DNA from: Bacteroidota bacterium
GTDB lineage: Bacteria > Bacteroidota > Bacteroidia > AKYH767-A > 2013-40CM-41-45
NCBI GenBank assembly: GCA_016721305.1
Contig: JADKIH010000023.1
Coordinates: 62,001-126,000, forward strand
Direction: 5' to 3'
Length of the DNA: 64,000 nt
A program made the position numbers and the translations under genes. This document shows positions 34,869 to 43,282 of the stretch, in pieces. Below the pieces are notes generated by a model that was given only the letters and a program-made list of their open reading frames with translations, ran no database searches and was not told the DNA's origin. Position 1 is the stretch's first letter. Every line of letters begins with the position of its first letter.

Positions 34869-35843
34869 ATGTTTAACTGGCTACAAAAATTTGCTGATTG
34901 GCTTGTCTATTCATTATTCAAGCTTTCGCCCGAAAGTGGATTCGGAGAGTCTTTGAATTTTTTCATCTTCGATTCGATCAAGATATTCATTTTGTTGTTT
35001 TTAATAACGACGTTAATGGGTACGGTTAATTCATATTTCCCCGTCGATAAAGTGAGATCTTTTCTTAGTCGAAAAAAAATGTACGGATTGGAATATTTGT
35101 TTGCAAGTGCCTTTGGTGTTATTACTCCATTTTGTTCATGCTCGTCAGTCCCTTTATTCATTGGCTTCGTAAAGGGAGGGATTCCACTGGGAATAACATT
35201 TACCTATCTTATTACAGCACCTTTGGTCAACGAAGTTGCTATTGCAATTTTTGCAGGTGCATTCGGCATAAAAGTGACAGCAATATATGTCGGCACCGGA
35301 ATACTTCTGGGAATTTTAGGAGGTTATACCTTGGGCAAGTTTAAACTTGAAAAGTATTTAACGCCATGGGTACAGGGAGTAATTTCAAACTCTGTGAAAG
35401 AGGAAGAGTTTAAAGATGAAAAGGCATCGCTCTTGGAACGTATGCCAACCATCCTGAAAGACGCGGTATCAATTGTAAAAGGAGTTTCAGTTTACATTAT
35501 CATCGGGATAGCAGTAGGAGGCGCAATGCACGGCTTCTTACCGACCGGCTTTTTCGAAGAGTATATTAATAAGGGTCAATGGTATGGCGTGCCTCTTGCT
35601 GTAATTATGGGTGTGCCAATGTATAGTAATGCAGCGGGAGTAATTCCGATAGTACAGGTTCTTGTTGCAAAGGGAATTCCGCTTGGGACAGCGATTGCAT
35701 TTATGATGGCTGTTGTCGGATTATCGTTGCCTGAAGCAATGCTTTTGAAGAAAGTTATGACCGGAAGGCTGATCGCGATTTACTTTGGTACAATTGCATT
35801 TTTCATGATTCTCTCGGGTTATTTATTCAACATGATTTTATAA
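34869..35843 (+). CDS. ArsP-like permease (DUF318 family)
   Basis: The 324-residue protein has about eight to ten membrane segments. The family hallmark TPFCSCSSVPLF is at about 87-97 with Cys89 and Cys91, and GIPLGITFTYLITAPLVNEVA follows. The half-repeat MGVPMYSNAAGVIPIVQVL is the second conserved motif. ArsP members export trivalent organoarsenicals such as methylarsenite and reduced roxarsone; other members of the wider family are assigned to other metals. The ars neighbours favour an arsenic substrate. It has its own start 64 bp after the thioredoxin gene. Confidence 0.85.
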   Translation: MFNWLQKFADWLVYSLFKLSPESGFGESLNFFIFDSIKIFILLFLITTLMGTVNSYFPVDKVRSFLSRKKMYGLEYLFASAFGVITPFCSCSSVPLFIGFVKGGIPLGITFTYLITAPLVNEVAIAIFAGAFGIKVTAIYVGTGILLGILGGYTLGKFKLEKYLTPWVQGVISNSVKEEEFKDEKASLLERMPTILKDAVSIVKGVSVYIIIGIAVGGAMHGFLPTGFFEEYINKGQWYGVPLAVIMGVPMYSNAAGVIPIVQVLVAKGIPLGTAIAFMMAVVGLSLPEAMLLKKVMTGRLIAIYFGTIAFFMILSGYLFNMIL

Positions 35844-35862
35844 AACATAAACCAATAAAATA

Positions 35863-36738
35863 ATGAAAGCTAAATTAATTGTTCTGCTCATAGTTCTTTC
35901 CACAAGCATTTGGATGAGTTGTAATACTAAAATTTCACCAAAAGAATTTAAAAGCGAAAAGGAAAGCGTAACGGTTCAAGAAGCGTCGAATTTGCTGGGC
36001 GAGGGTGCACTATTAATAGATGTACGAGAAGTGGAAGAACTAGCGGAACAATCTTATGATGTTCCATCGGTAAAAAATATTCCATTAGGTGAAATTGATC
36101 AACGCTTACAAGAAATCCCTAGAGACATTCAGCTTATTCTCGCTTGTCGTTCCGGAAAACGCAGTGGTAAAGCATTTTTAATTCTGAAAGAAAAGGGTTT
36201 TGTCAATATGGCTAATATGGAAGGCGGAATGAATGCTTGGTCAGCCGCCGGTTTGCCAACTAAAGCAGGAACAGATTCGTCCAATGTAAACAGAACAGAT
36301 ACTCTTTCGAACAGTGAAGAAAAGGATTTAGAAGTGGTGTCGGCTACTGCTCTTGCAACGCCACCGTTAAGAGTCAATGAGAATAAGAAAGCTTCCCTTA
36401 ATTTGAACCGCTTAGAGGTCTATTGTTTCCATGGTACACGGCAATGTGAAACGTGCATCAACATGAAGGCAAATACAAAGTCGACACTTGACAAGTATTT
36501 TGCAGACCAATTAAAAAGTGGGCGAATTGTTTTTGCGATAATTGATGTAGACGATTCAAAAAACGCAATACTAGCTGAAAGATTTCAGGCTACCGGAACA
36601 GCGTTAATGATTAACAATGTAAAAGCGGGGAAAGATAATATTTCCGACTGGAGTAATTTTGCATTTGATTATGCAAATGACGCTGAAAAATTTATTCCTG
36701 GCCTTAAAGACATGGTTACAGCAGAGCTGAATAAGTAG
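35863..36738 (+). CDS. arsF: Rhodanese-ArsF fusion, probable lipoprotein
   Basis: The 291-residue protein has a hydrophobic leader with a possible lipid-attachment Cys20 (STSIWMSC, imperfect lipobox). A rhodanese domain (about 35-130) has catalytic Cys95 in LILACRSGKRSG and DVREVEEL before it. A low-complexity linker follows (about 135-180). The C-terminal domain (about 183-291) resembles the ArsF subunit of nitrophenyl-arsenical reductase: LEVYCFHGTRQCETCINM gives Cys188 and a CxxC at 195-198, and ends ...KFIPGLKDMVTAEL. ArsF proteins that I know of lack the rhodanese part. It lies between the permease and ArsG with short gaps (19 bp and 1 bp), clearly one operon. Confidence 0.78.
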   Translation: MKAKLIVLLIVLSTSIWMSCNTKISPKEFKSEKESVTVQEASNLLGEGALLIDVREVEELAEQSYDVPSVKNIPLGEIDQRLQEIPRDIQLILACRSGKRSGKAFLILKEKGFVNMANMEGGMNAWSAAGLPTKAGTDSSNVNRTDTLSNSEEKDLEVVSATALATPPLRVNENKKASLNLNRLEVYCFHGTRQCETCINMKANTKSTLDKYFADQLKSGRIVFAIIDVDDSKNAILAERFQATGTALMINNVKAGKDNISDWSNFAFDYANDAEKFIPGLKDMVTAELNK

Positions 36739-36739
36739 A

Positions 36740-37459
36740 ATGGAAACAATTCGTCAACTTAGTCATAGTTTAGAGTTTCCAATTTTATCGGCATTCCTGT
36801 TAGGAGTGCTGACGGCGATAAGCCCGTGTCCATTGGCAACGAATATTACAGCGATTGCCTATATTTCAAAGACATTAACGGAGAGAAAGAAAGTGCTGTT
36901 AAGTGGCGTGCTTTACACACTCGGATTAGCATTAGCTTATACTTTAATTGCCGGCATAATACTTTTCGGAGCAAGTAAATTTCATGTTGCCAGGTTTTTT
37001 CAGAGTAATGGTGAAAAATTTGTCGGTCCTGTAATGATACTAATTGGGCTGGTAATGTTGAATGTTATCAGATTGAAATTTTTCTCCGCTACAGGTTTTG
37101 CCGGAAATATGCAGGATCGTTTTAAAGACAAAGGACTTTTAGGGGCATTTTTATTAGGAATGCTTTTCGCTTTAGCATTTTGCCCCTATAGTGGAGCAAT
37201 GTACTTTGGAGTATTAATTCCAATGAGTATAAATAGCAGCGAAGGGATTATTCTCCCTGTATTTTATGCTTTGGGTGCCGGATCACTTGTGTTATTCTTC
37301 ACCGTACTAATTGCATTTGGGATTAAGAAGGTTGGGAAGTACTATAAAGCAATTGGAAAGTTTGAAAAAGTGACAAGACTTATTGCGGCTTTACTGTTTA
37401 TTTTTACAGGAATATACTACGTACTAATTTACTTTGAAATTTTATCGGTTCAAAATTAG
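36740..37459 (+). CDS. arsG: ArsG-like CcdA/DsbD-type transmembrane protein (organoarsenical efflux)
   Basis: The 239-residue protein has six membrane segments. Cys30 in TAISPCPLATN and Cys148 in LAFCPYSGAMYFG are placed like the redox Cys pair of CcdA/DsbD transmembrane domains. In arsEFG-type clusters this family is annotated as an aromatic amino-arsenical efflux permease. The Cys pair also allows electron transfer from cytoplasmic thioredoxin to the exported ArsF domain, which would suit the small thioredoxin in this operon. It starts one base after the ArsF stop. Both readings are inferences from family and context. Confidence 0.75.
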   Translation: METIRQLSHSLEFPILSAFLLGVLTAISPCPLATNITAIAYISKTLTERKKVLLSGVLYTLGLALAYTLIAGIILFGASKFHVARFFQSNGEKFVGPVMILIGLVMLNVIRLKFFSATGFAGNMQDRFKDKGLLGAFLLGMLFALAFCPYSGAMYFGVLIPMSINSSEGIILPVFYALGAGSLVLFFTVLIAFGIKKVGKYYKAIGKFEKVTRLIAALLFIFTGIYYVLIYFEILSVQN

Positions 37460-37780
37460 TTAGCGAATCATTACACAAACAGGAGCTCTCTTTGAACCAT
37501 GGATTTGAAAATCTACCGGATTTGCAATTTCTTTTTAATTTTCAGGCGCTCGTTAAATTTTAGCGGAGAAATTTTCATTTGCCGGAAATAATTATTCGGG
37601 TAGTTTGCCCAATAATCGGTAAATGAAGTGCGAAAAATTAATGATATTTAGGAAAAAAATTTAATCGGGGCAATAGATGGTCATCCCGGAGAATATTCAT
37701 TTTATAACGAAACGAACATCAGTCAGACTGTAGGTAAAAGACGTACGGAAGGGTCCGGCTAACGGTGTCGACTATATGAA

Positions 37781-37810
37781 TTGTATTTTTAAATTAAAAC
37801 AATATATTTG
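37781..37810 (+). promoter_or_regulatory. Promoter with a long leader, upstream of the 37954 gene
   Basis: TTG (37781-37783), a 19-bp spacer and a perfect -7 element TATATTTG (37803-37810). The predicted leader is about 135 nt. The remainder of the 490-bp gap 37460-37953 holds no gene I can support. Confidence 0.6.
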
Positions 37811-37953
37811 ATACCGAAGATGCAACAGGAATTAGGAATATCGTTGCGTGTTTCGCCCCAACGAATAAGTGTCAGTAAACGGAAGGATAAATCGTCCGGA
37901 AAAGTCAAATCACCCTAGCTTAAAATTTGATTTGTCTTTTAAAACATCGGAAA

Positions 37954-39558
37954 ATGAAAAAGCACACATTATTAAGTACTGTAATTATTTTAATGATTAC
38001 AAATTCTGCGTTCGCACAATTAAACTGGACAAAAATTTGGGACTACCGTTACGGCGGAACAGCATGGGATGTGCCTATGGCAGGAATTGAAGCTCCCGGG
38101 CATGGTTATTTATTTGCAGGTAAGTCCTTGTCGGATAGCAGCGGAAATAGAGTTTCACCTTCGTCACGAGTAAATTTTTGGCACTATTGGTTAGTCAGAG
38201 TCGATTCTTTGGGTCAGAAAATTTGGGAACGGAATTTCGGGGGAACCGGAGATGATTTTTTAGCCTCAGCTTGTACAACGCCTGATGGCGGATTTATGAT
38301 CGGGGGAAGTTCCGATTCGCCTATTAGTGGAGATAAATCGCAGGCTAGCCGCGGTGGATTGGATTACTGGGTAATCAAAGTAGATTCAACCGGACATCGT
38401 CAATGGGATAAAACATTCGGCGGCAGTCTGGACGATGAATTGCGGTCGATTGAAAGAACCGTCGACGGAGGATTTATTCTATGCGGTGATTCCCGTTCAG
38501 GAATCAGTGGAGATAAAACACATGCCAATTATGGAGTCTCCGACTTTTGGGTTGTAAAGATAAATGCGCAGGGAGTTAAGCAATGGGATTGGGAATTCGG
38601 AGGAGTAAATTATGAGAGAGCAGTTAAGGCTACACAAACTGCAGACAAAGGATATTTTATTTGCGGACAATCGGAGTCGCCGCCATCAGGGAATAAAACA
38701 TCGGCCCGACGAGGCTTCAATGATTATTGGGTTCTCAAAACAGATTCTATCGGAAACATTGAGTGGGATAAAGATTACGGCGGACTTTTAAACGATGTTA
38801 TGCTGACAGGAATTAAGACAATGGATGGCGGATATATTGTAGGCGGACATACGAATTCAAGCATAGGTGCCGATAAAACAGATACACTACGAGGCTGGGA
38901 AGATTATTGGATTGTGAAAATTGATTCGCAGGGAATTAAGCAATGGGATAAAACTTTTGGCACGACGACGAATGAAGACGAATTCTCACATATCTATCAG
39001 ATGTCCGATCACGGGTATTTGTTTGGTGTAACTTCTTATTCGATGCTACCGAATTGCGATAAGTCGGAACCAAACATGGGGATTGAGCAGTCGTGGATTA
39101 TTAAAACAGATTCACTTGGAAATAAGCTTTGGGACAAAACTGCAATGACTCCGGGTCATGATGAAGCAACTTATATTTATCCTTCATTCGATAAGTGCTA
39201 TGTCCTGTTGGGTGAAGACAGCGGAATTCCCGGAGGAGATAATTCTTCTCAGGCATTCGATTTGTTGGGGGATTACTGGATTGTAAAATACTGCCCTGAT
39301 GAAACGAGTGACATAACACATCTTACTGCCGACGCTTTCAATATTTATCCGAATCCGTTTAACGATGAGCTCCACATTAGCTGGGCCATTGATGCTCGTC
39401 CGTGCACTGTTTCATTGTATGATATTTTAGGAAAGAAAATCTCTTCTCAATCGATGAATGAATCGACAGTTATTTCCACATCGAAGCTTGCACGCGGAGT
39501 TTATGTCCTCGATATAAATGTAGATGGCTATAGGGTGACGAAAAAGATCTGCAAGTAG
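37954..39558 (+). CDS. Secreted propeller-repeat protein with T9SS sorting domain (paralogue of 41579)
   Basis: The 534-residue protein starts at ATG 37954 (MKKHTLLSTVIILMITNSAFAQ, signal peptide). The body is made of about seven repeats of roughly 60 residues: WDKTFGGSLDDELRSI, TVDGGFILCGDSRSGISGDK, then YWVIKVDSTGHRQWDK and so on. Each repeat has the pattern D-GGY/F-I-GG-S-S-SGDK-DYWVVKxDSxGxxxWDK. The fold is probably a beta-propeller; function unknown. It ends in a T9SS type A sorting domain (FNIYPNPFNDEL, GVYVLDINVDGY). The protein at 41579 is a close paralogue with the same repeat number and order. Confidence 0.82.
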   Translation: MKKHTLLSTVIILMITNSAFAQLNWTKIWDYRYGGTAWDVPMAGIEAPGHGYLFAGKSLSDSSGNRVSPSSRVNFWHYWLVRVDSLGQKIWERNFGGTGDDFLASACTTPDGGFMIGGSSDSPISGDKSQASRGGLDYWVIKVDSTGHRQWDKTFGGSLDDELRSIERTVDGGFILCGDSRSGISGDKTHANYGVSDFWVVKINAQGVKQWDWEFGGVNYERAVKATQTADKGYFICGQSESPPSGNKTSARRGFNDYWVLKTDSIGNIEWDKDYGGLLNDVMLTGIKTMDGGYIVGGHTNSSIGADKTDTLRGWEDYWIVKIDSQGIKQWDKTFGTTTNEDEFSHIYQMSDHGYLFGVTSYSMLPNCDKSEPNMGIEQSWIIKTDSLGNKLWDKTAMTPGHDEATYIYPSFDKCYVLLGEDSGIPGGDNSSQAFDLLGDYWIVKYCPDETSDITHLTADAFNIYPNPFNDELHISWAIDARPCTVSLYDILGKKISSQSMNESTVISTSKLARGVYVLDINVDGYRVTKKICK

Positions 39559-39623
39559 GTGGGGGCGAAACTTTAAGCGGCTACTTGCACTGCCTCTTGT
39601 TGATACCAAATTGCAAAAGTACG

Positions 39624-39692
39624 GAGTTGCGGGTTGCGGGCTTCGACAAGCTCAGCCGCCGGGTTGCTGGTTGCGAGTTACGAGTTACGGAC
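39624..39692. repeat. Inverted heptamer repeat (GGTTGCG) with embedded GGCTGAGCTTGTCGAAG unit
   Basis: On the minus strand this reads CGCAACC-type units, then CGGCTGAGCTTGTCGAAGC (about 39640-39660), then more heptamers. It is the same composite as at 22861-22920 in the opposite orientation. It lies between two convergent secreted-protein genes. Confidence 0.85.
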
Positions 39693-39716
39693 TACTAACT
39701 AAAGACGGAGCTCGCC

Positions 39717-40556
39717 TTATTCAACGGCAAGTCGTTCTGTAAAGAGCGTTGCTTTCTCGTTACGAACTGTGATCACGTACATACCTTTTGAAATGCCGTT
39801 TACATTAATGTTGTGTATAGTGCAATCGGCCGAAAGATTTTTTGTCATCACAATTCTTCCTGTTAAATCAATTAGTTCCAAAATTGAATTTCCGGCAAAG
39901 GAATATTCAAATGAAAAAACTTCGGAAGCGGGATTGGGATAGATGTGGAGAGTGCTCTGTTGGACATCATTCACGGAGTTGATCACATCTGTATAACGTG
40001 CCAGTAATTGCGCCCCACCCGATTTACCAACGATAACAAACTTACCGTCGGGACCGATACCACCGGCATCAGCTAAGTCGTTTGCATGGTTTACATCCAA
40101 ACGAGTAATGCCGTATGTTGCATCGTAAGTACCGTCGCTTTTTACTCGTTGTGTGACGACGTCGTAGTAAGATCCGCTAACAGTTGTATCCTGAGCATCG
40201 CAGGCGATTAAAATACTTTCATCCGACTTCACTCCGAAGCCACCGAAAAATGTTTCCTCATGTGGTGAATTCCAAATTGGAATGTATGCGCCATTTGTTC
40301 CGAAGCCAAGATTTCGTGTACCATCCGGATTGAAGACAGCACAAAGAACACGATTATAAAGTCCATCATTGATATCCGAAGCGAGAACAATATTTCCGGC
40401 AGGAGAGAGTTTCAACTCTTGGCGAAAACCAAATGTGTTTACCGTATAATTCAGACTATCGATTCCACCATAGCCAAACGTCGGATCAACTTGTCCGGTC
40501 GGTGTGAGACGAATGATGGCCAGATTATTCAAAGTTTTTAGTATATCCGGAAGCAA
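39717..40556 (-). CDS. Delta-60 secreted protein, C-terminal part of a frameshifted gene
   Basis: This frame has no proper start; it continues the protein that begins at 41184. It carries delta-60 units (QVDPTFGYGG, TRNLGFGTNGAY, TYDATYGITRL) with ILIACDAQ- and FVIVGKSG-type strands. It ends in a T9SS type A sorting domain (LHIYPNPASEVF, GMYVITVRNEKA). At the junction near 40540, dropping one G gives YTKNF followed by NNLAIIRLTPTG, restoring a continuous protein of about 490 residues. Confidence 0.78.
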   Translation of the reverse strand: MLPDILKTLNNLAIIRLTPTGQVDPTFGYGGIDSLNYTVNTFGFRQELKLSPAGNIVLASDINDGLYNRVLCAVFNPDGTRNLGFGTNGAYIPIWNSPHEETFFGGFGVKSDESILIACDAQDTTVSGSYYDVVTQRVKSDGTYDATYGITRLDVNHANDLADAGGIGPDGKFVIVGKSGGAQLLARYTDVINSVNDVQQSTLHIYPNPASEVFSFEYSFAGNSILELIDLTGRIVMTKNLSADCTIHNINVNGISKGMYVITVRNEKATLFTERLAVE

Positions 40557-41184
40557 TTACATATCCGCTAATCGTATCCGCAATTATATTCGAAACATAA
40601 ATTGGCAGATTGGCTGCAAGTAATCGGCCGTTATTTCCCCAGCTTGCATCCGTTGTTCCATCTGACAATAATTTTCGAAATCCTAAAACTCCCGACCACA
40701 TTACTTCGCCTCCTGCAAGCAGAGCCAGACATTCGTTGCTGCCTCCAAGAGTTGTATCATTTACTCTTCCGTTTTGTCCGAATGTTGCATCAAAGCTGCC
40801 ATCGGGATTTAGTCGCCACAGATATTGATCCATGTACGAGATGACGGTAGGCTTTCCTGTCGCCAGAATTTTTCCGTCAGATTGCACGGCAATAGATCGG
40901 ATTGCATAGTTGCCGACATTCTTCCAGCCATTGCTGGCGAAGTAAGGATCCTCAGATCCATCCGTCTTTAATCGACCGAGCGACACCAATCCGCCTCCTG
41001 TAGAAATCACAATCTTCCCGTCGCTTTGAAAGGCAATAGCTTTTTCAAAAAAACCGGTCGATGGATTCGAATACTGCTGCGTTCCTGCCGGAATGCTCGA
41101 TCCGAAAGTAGCATCCAAAATGCCTTGCTGAGCCGAAGCGAAAACAGATATCAATAGACAAATGAAGAGTAATGTATTTTTCAT
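40525..41184 (-). CDS. Delta-60 secreted protein, N-terminal part of a frameshifted gene
   Basis: Starts at ATG 41184 (MKNTLLFICLLISVFASAQ, signal peptide); the open frame to 41334 is an extension. TAAATTTG on the minus strand at 41215-41208 could be its -7 element. Delta-60 repeats ILDATFGSSIP, GSFDATFGQNGR and TTDASWGNNGR run up to IASGYTKNFE, where the frame stops at 40525 in mid-repeat. The 39717-40556 frame carries the rest. Intact homologue in this window: the protein at 14916-16601. Confidence 0.78.
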   Translation of the reverse strand: MKNTLLFICLLISVFASAQQGILDATFGSSIPAGTQQYSNPSTGFFEKAIAFQSDGKIVISTGGGLVSLGRLKTDGSEDPYFASNGWKNVGNYAIRSIAVQSDGKILATGKPTVISYMDQYLWRLNPDGSFDATFGQNGRVNDTTLGGSNECLALLAGGEVMWSGVLGFRKLLSDGTTDASWGNNGRLLAANLPIYVSNIIADTISGYVIASGYTKNFE

Positions 41185-41326
41185 AGGAGAACGCTTGTGT
41201 GCTGCATCAAATTTAGCAGAATTTCCGAGAACCGGATTAATGGCCGAAAATTGTAAAAATAGCGGTGTTGAGACTATACAGAATATATGGTATATCGGCC
41301 GGGTTCGAGTCTTTAGTGACAGAAAT

Positions 41327-41410
41327 TTTACCACGAGTTCACGAGCGGCACGAGCTTCACGAGAGCATTTCCGTTTTTTCTGTGTTTATTTCCGTTTTTT
41401 CCGTGGGAAA
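41327..41410. repeat. Dispersed repeat pair: CACGAG units then TTTCCGTTTTTT units
   Basis: ACCACGAGTTCACGAGCGGC (41327-41364) followed by ATTTCCGTTTTTTCTGTG and ATTTCCGTTTTTTCCGTGGG (41366-41410). Same order as at 45.5 and 48.8-49.0 kb. Confidence 0.8.
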
Positions 41411-41477
41411 TACACGGCCCCGTCACTAACGCTAAGCATAAATGAAACTACCACAATTTGCATATATTATTTCTTTC

Positions 41478-41485
41478 TCTATATT
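41478..41485 (+). promoter_or_regulatory. Perfect -7 element TATATTTG upstream of the 41579 gene
   Basis: TATATTTG matches TAnnTTTG exactly. A TTTG at 41457-41460 is only 17 bp upstream, slightly short of the usual 19-21, so the -33 element is uncertain. The predicted leader is about 90 nt. Confidence 0.45.
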
Positions 41486-41578
41486 TGACAAACCAACAGT
41501 ATCCTTTCCCGTTACCGATACACCGCAGTAGCGCTCTGATCAATCACCCGCCGATTATCAGTTTCAAAAAAACACACC

Positions 41579-43189
41579 ATGAAAAAGCACACACTGCTCA
41601 GCATTTACTTTCTATTTATTTTTATCTCGGCAACTCAGGCGCAATTCAACTGGGTAAAGCAATGGGATCACCGTTACGGCGGAACCGGCGGAGATTATGT
41701 GATTGCCTTTAAAGAAACAACGCATCACGGCTATATTATGGCGGGTAAAACAGCAAGCGATAGCAGTGGAAACAAAAGCACGCACATGATCGGAAATGGT
41801 GCATTCGATTATTGGGTAGTGAAAGTCGATTCGCTTGGAAATATGATTTGGGAAAAGAATTTCGGCGGAACAGGAAATGATGTGTTCTGGGCGATGGATC
41901 TTACCTCCGATGGTGGCTGCATTCTCGGCGGATCTTCCGACTCTCCGATTGGCAACGATAAATCGGAAGCTTGTCGTGGTGATATCGATTACTGGATTGT
42001 TAAATTAGATTCGACAGGCCATCGTCAGTGGGACCGCACCTTTGGCGGAAGCGCTGATGATGATTTGCGTTCAGTTAAGCAAACTGCCGATGGCGGTTAT
42101 ATTCTCGGAGGAGAATCGCGCTCACCGATTAGCGGCGATAAAACACAGCAACATTATGGCATAGGTGATTATTGGATCATCAAAACAAATCCGCAGGGAA
42201 TAAAAACATACGATAAAGTTTTCGGTGGAACAGAATATGATCATTTTGTCGGGCTTACACAAACATCGGATCACGGATTTGTTTTTGCCGGACAATCGAA
42301 ATCTCCGGTTAGCGGAACAAAGACAGTTCCTACTCAGGGCGGACTCGATTATTATTTGGTTAAAACAGATTCGATCGGTATCATGCAATGGGATAAATCG
42401 TACGGTGGCAACGCCGATGATTACATTCAGGCATTTGAGTCTACAGATGACGGTGGATTTTTATTCTGCGGTTGGTCGATGTCGGGAATCAGCGGCGACA
42501 AAACACAGGCGCTGAATGGCGGTTACGATTTGTGGATTCTGAAATTGACAGCAGGCGGAGTAGTGCAGTGGGATAAAGATTTCGGCGGAATCGGAAATGA
42601 AGATGAGTTTACGAGCATTTATCAGATGAATGACAAAGGGTATTTACTCGGTGCCACTTCTTATTCGAATGCCGGAGCTGATAAAACCGATAACAATCTC
42701 GGAGTTGAACAACCCTGGATCATTCGGACAGATTCGCTGGGTAATAAGATGTGGGACAAAACTGTTTTCACAAACGGACACAATGAGAACGGTCTGACTC
42801 AAATGGATGCCGAACAAAAATGTTTTGTGATTGTCTCCGGCGACAATGGTGCACACGGCGGTGATAAATCGGAAGACGCATTCCAGAACAGCAGCGATTA
42901 CTGGATCGTAAAATTCTGCGAAGGCGAACCGACAGGAATTGATTCGCTAGAATTATTTGAAAATAACTTAAATGTTTATCCAAACCCTTTCACCAATGAA
43001 ATCCGAATCGATTTAGGAAACGAAGCTGCCGATATGCATGTTTCTCTTTTCGACGCTTGTGGAAGATTAGTTATTGAAAAAAAGATGAATTCGTCGGACG
43101 TTATTTCAACAAGCGATTTGTCTCACGGGTTTTATTTTGTGAGAGTTGTTATTGGAGGAGATGCTTTGATGCGGAAGATGATTAAGTGA
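41579..43189 (+). CDS. Secreted propeller-repeat protein with T9SS sorting domain (paralogue of 37954)
   Basis: The 536-residue protein has a signal peptide (MKKHTLLSIYFLFIFISATQAQ) nearly the same as that of the 37954 protein. About seven repeats of some 60 residues have the pattern WDRTFGGSADDDLRSV, TADGGYILGGESRSPISGDK and DYWIIKTNPQGIK. Inside the repeats, invariant GGxGND/GGSADD turns and SGDKT loops alternate. A T9SS type A sorting domain closes it (LNVYPNPFTNEI, GFYFVRVVIGGD). The two paralogues and the broken gene at 55538-57093 form one local family. Function unknown; extracellular or cell-surface by the sorting domain. Confidence 0.83.
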   Translation: MKKHTLLSIYFLFIFISATQAQFNWVKQWDHRYGGTGGDYVIAFKETTHHGYIMAGKTASDSSGNKSTHMIGNGAFDYWVVKVDSLGNMIWEKNFGGTGNDVFWAMDLTSDGGCILGGSSDSPIGNDKSEACRGDIDYWIVKLDSTGHRQWDRTFGGSADDDLRSVKQTADGGYILGGESRSPISGDKTQQHYGIGDYWIIKTNPQGIKTYDKVFGGTEYDHFVGLTQTSDHGFVFAGQSKSPVSGTKTVPTQGGLDYYLVKTDSIGIMQWDKSYGGNADDYIQAFESTDDGGFLFCGWSMSGISGDKTQALNGGYDLWILKLTAGGVVQWDKDFGGIGNEDEFTSIYQMNDKGYLLGATSYSNAGADKTDNNLGVEQPWIIRTDSLGNKMWDKTVFTNGHNENGLTQMDAEQKCFVIVSGDNGAHGGDKSEDAFQNSSDYWIVKFCEGEPTGIDSLELFENNLNVYPNPFTNEIRIDLGNEAADMHVSLFDACGRLVIEKKMNSSDVISTSDLSHGFYFVRVVIGGDALMRKMIK

Positions 43190-43193
43190 TTTT

Positions 43194-43282
43194 TAATTTC
43201 ACCACAAGAACACAAGTTCCACAAGAGGACCACAAGAAATTTCAGCGATTTCTGCTAATTTCTGCGCTTTCTGCGGGAAACT
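43194..43282. repeat. Dispersed repeat pair: CACAAG units then TCTGCG units
   Basis: TTCACCACAAGAACACAAG (43194-43239) followed by TTTCAGCGATTTCTGCTAAT and TTTCTGCGCTTTCTGCGGG (43240-43282), between two convergent genes. The right end touches the stop of the minus-strand gene at 43281. Confidence 0.8.
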
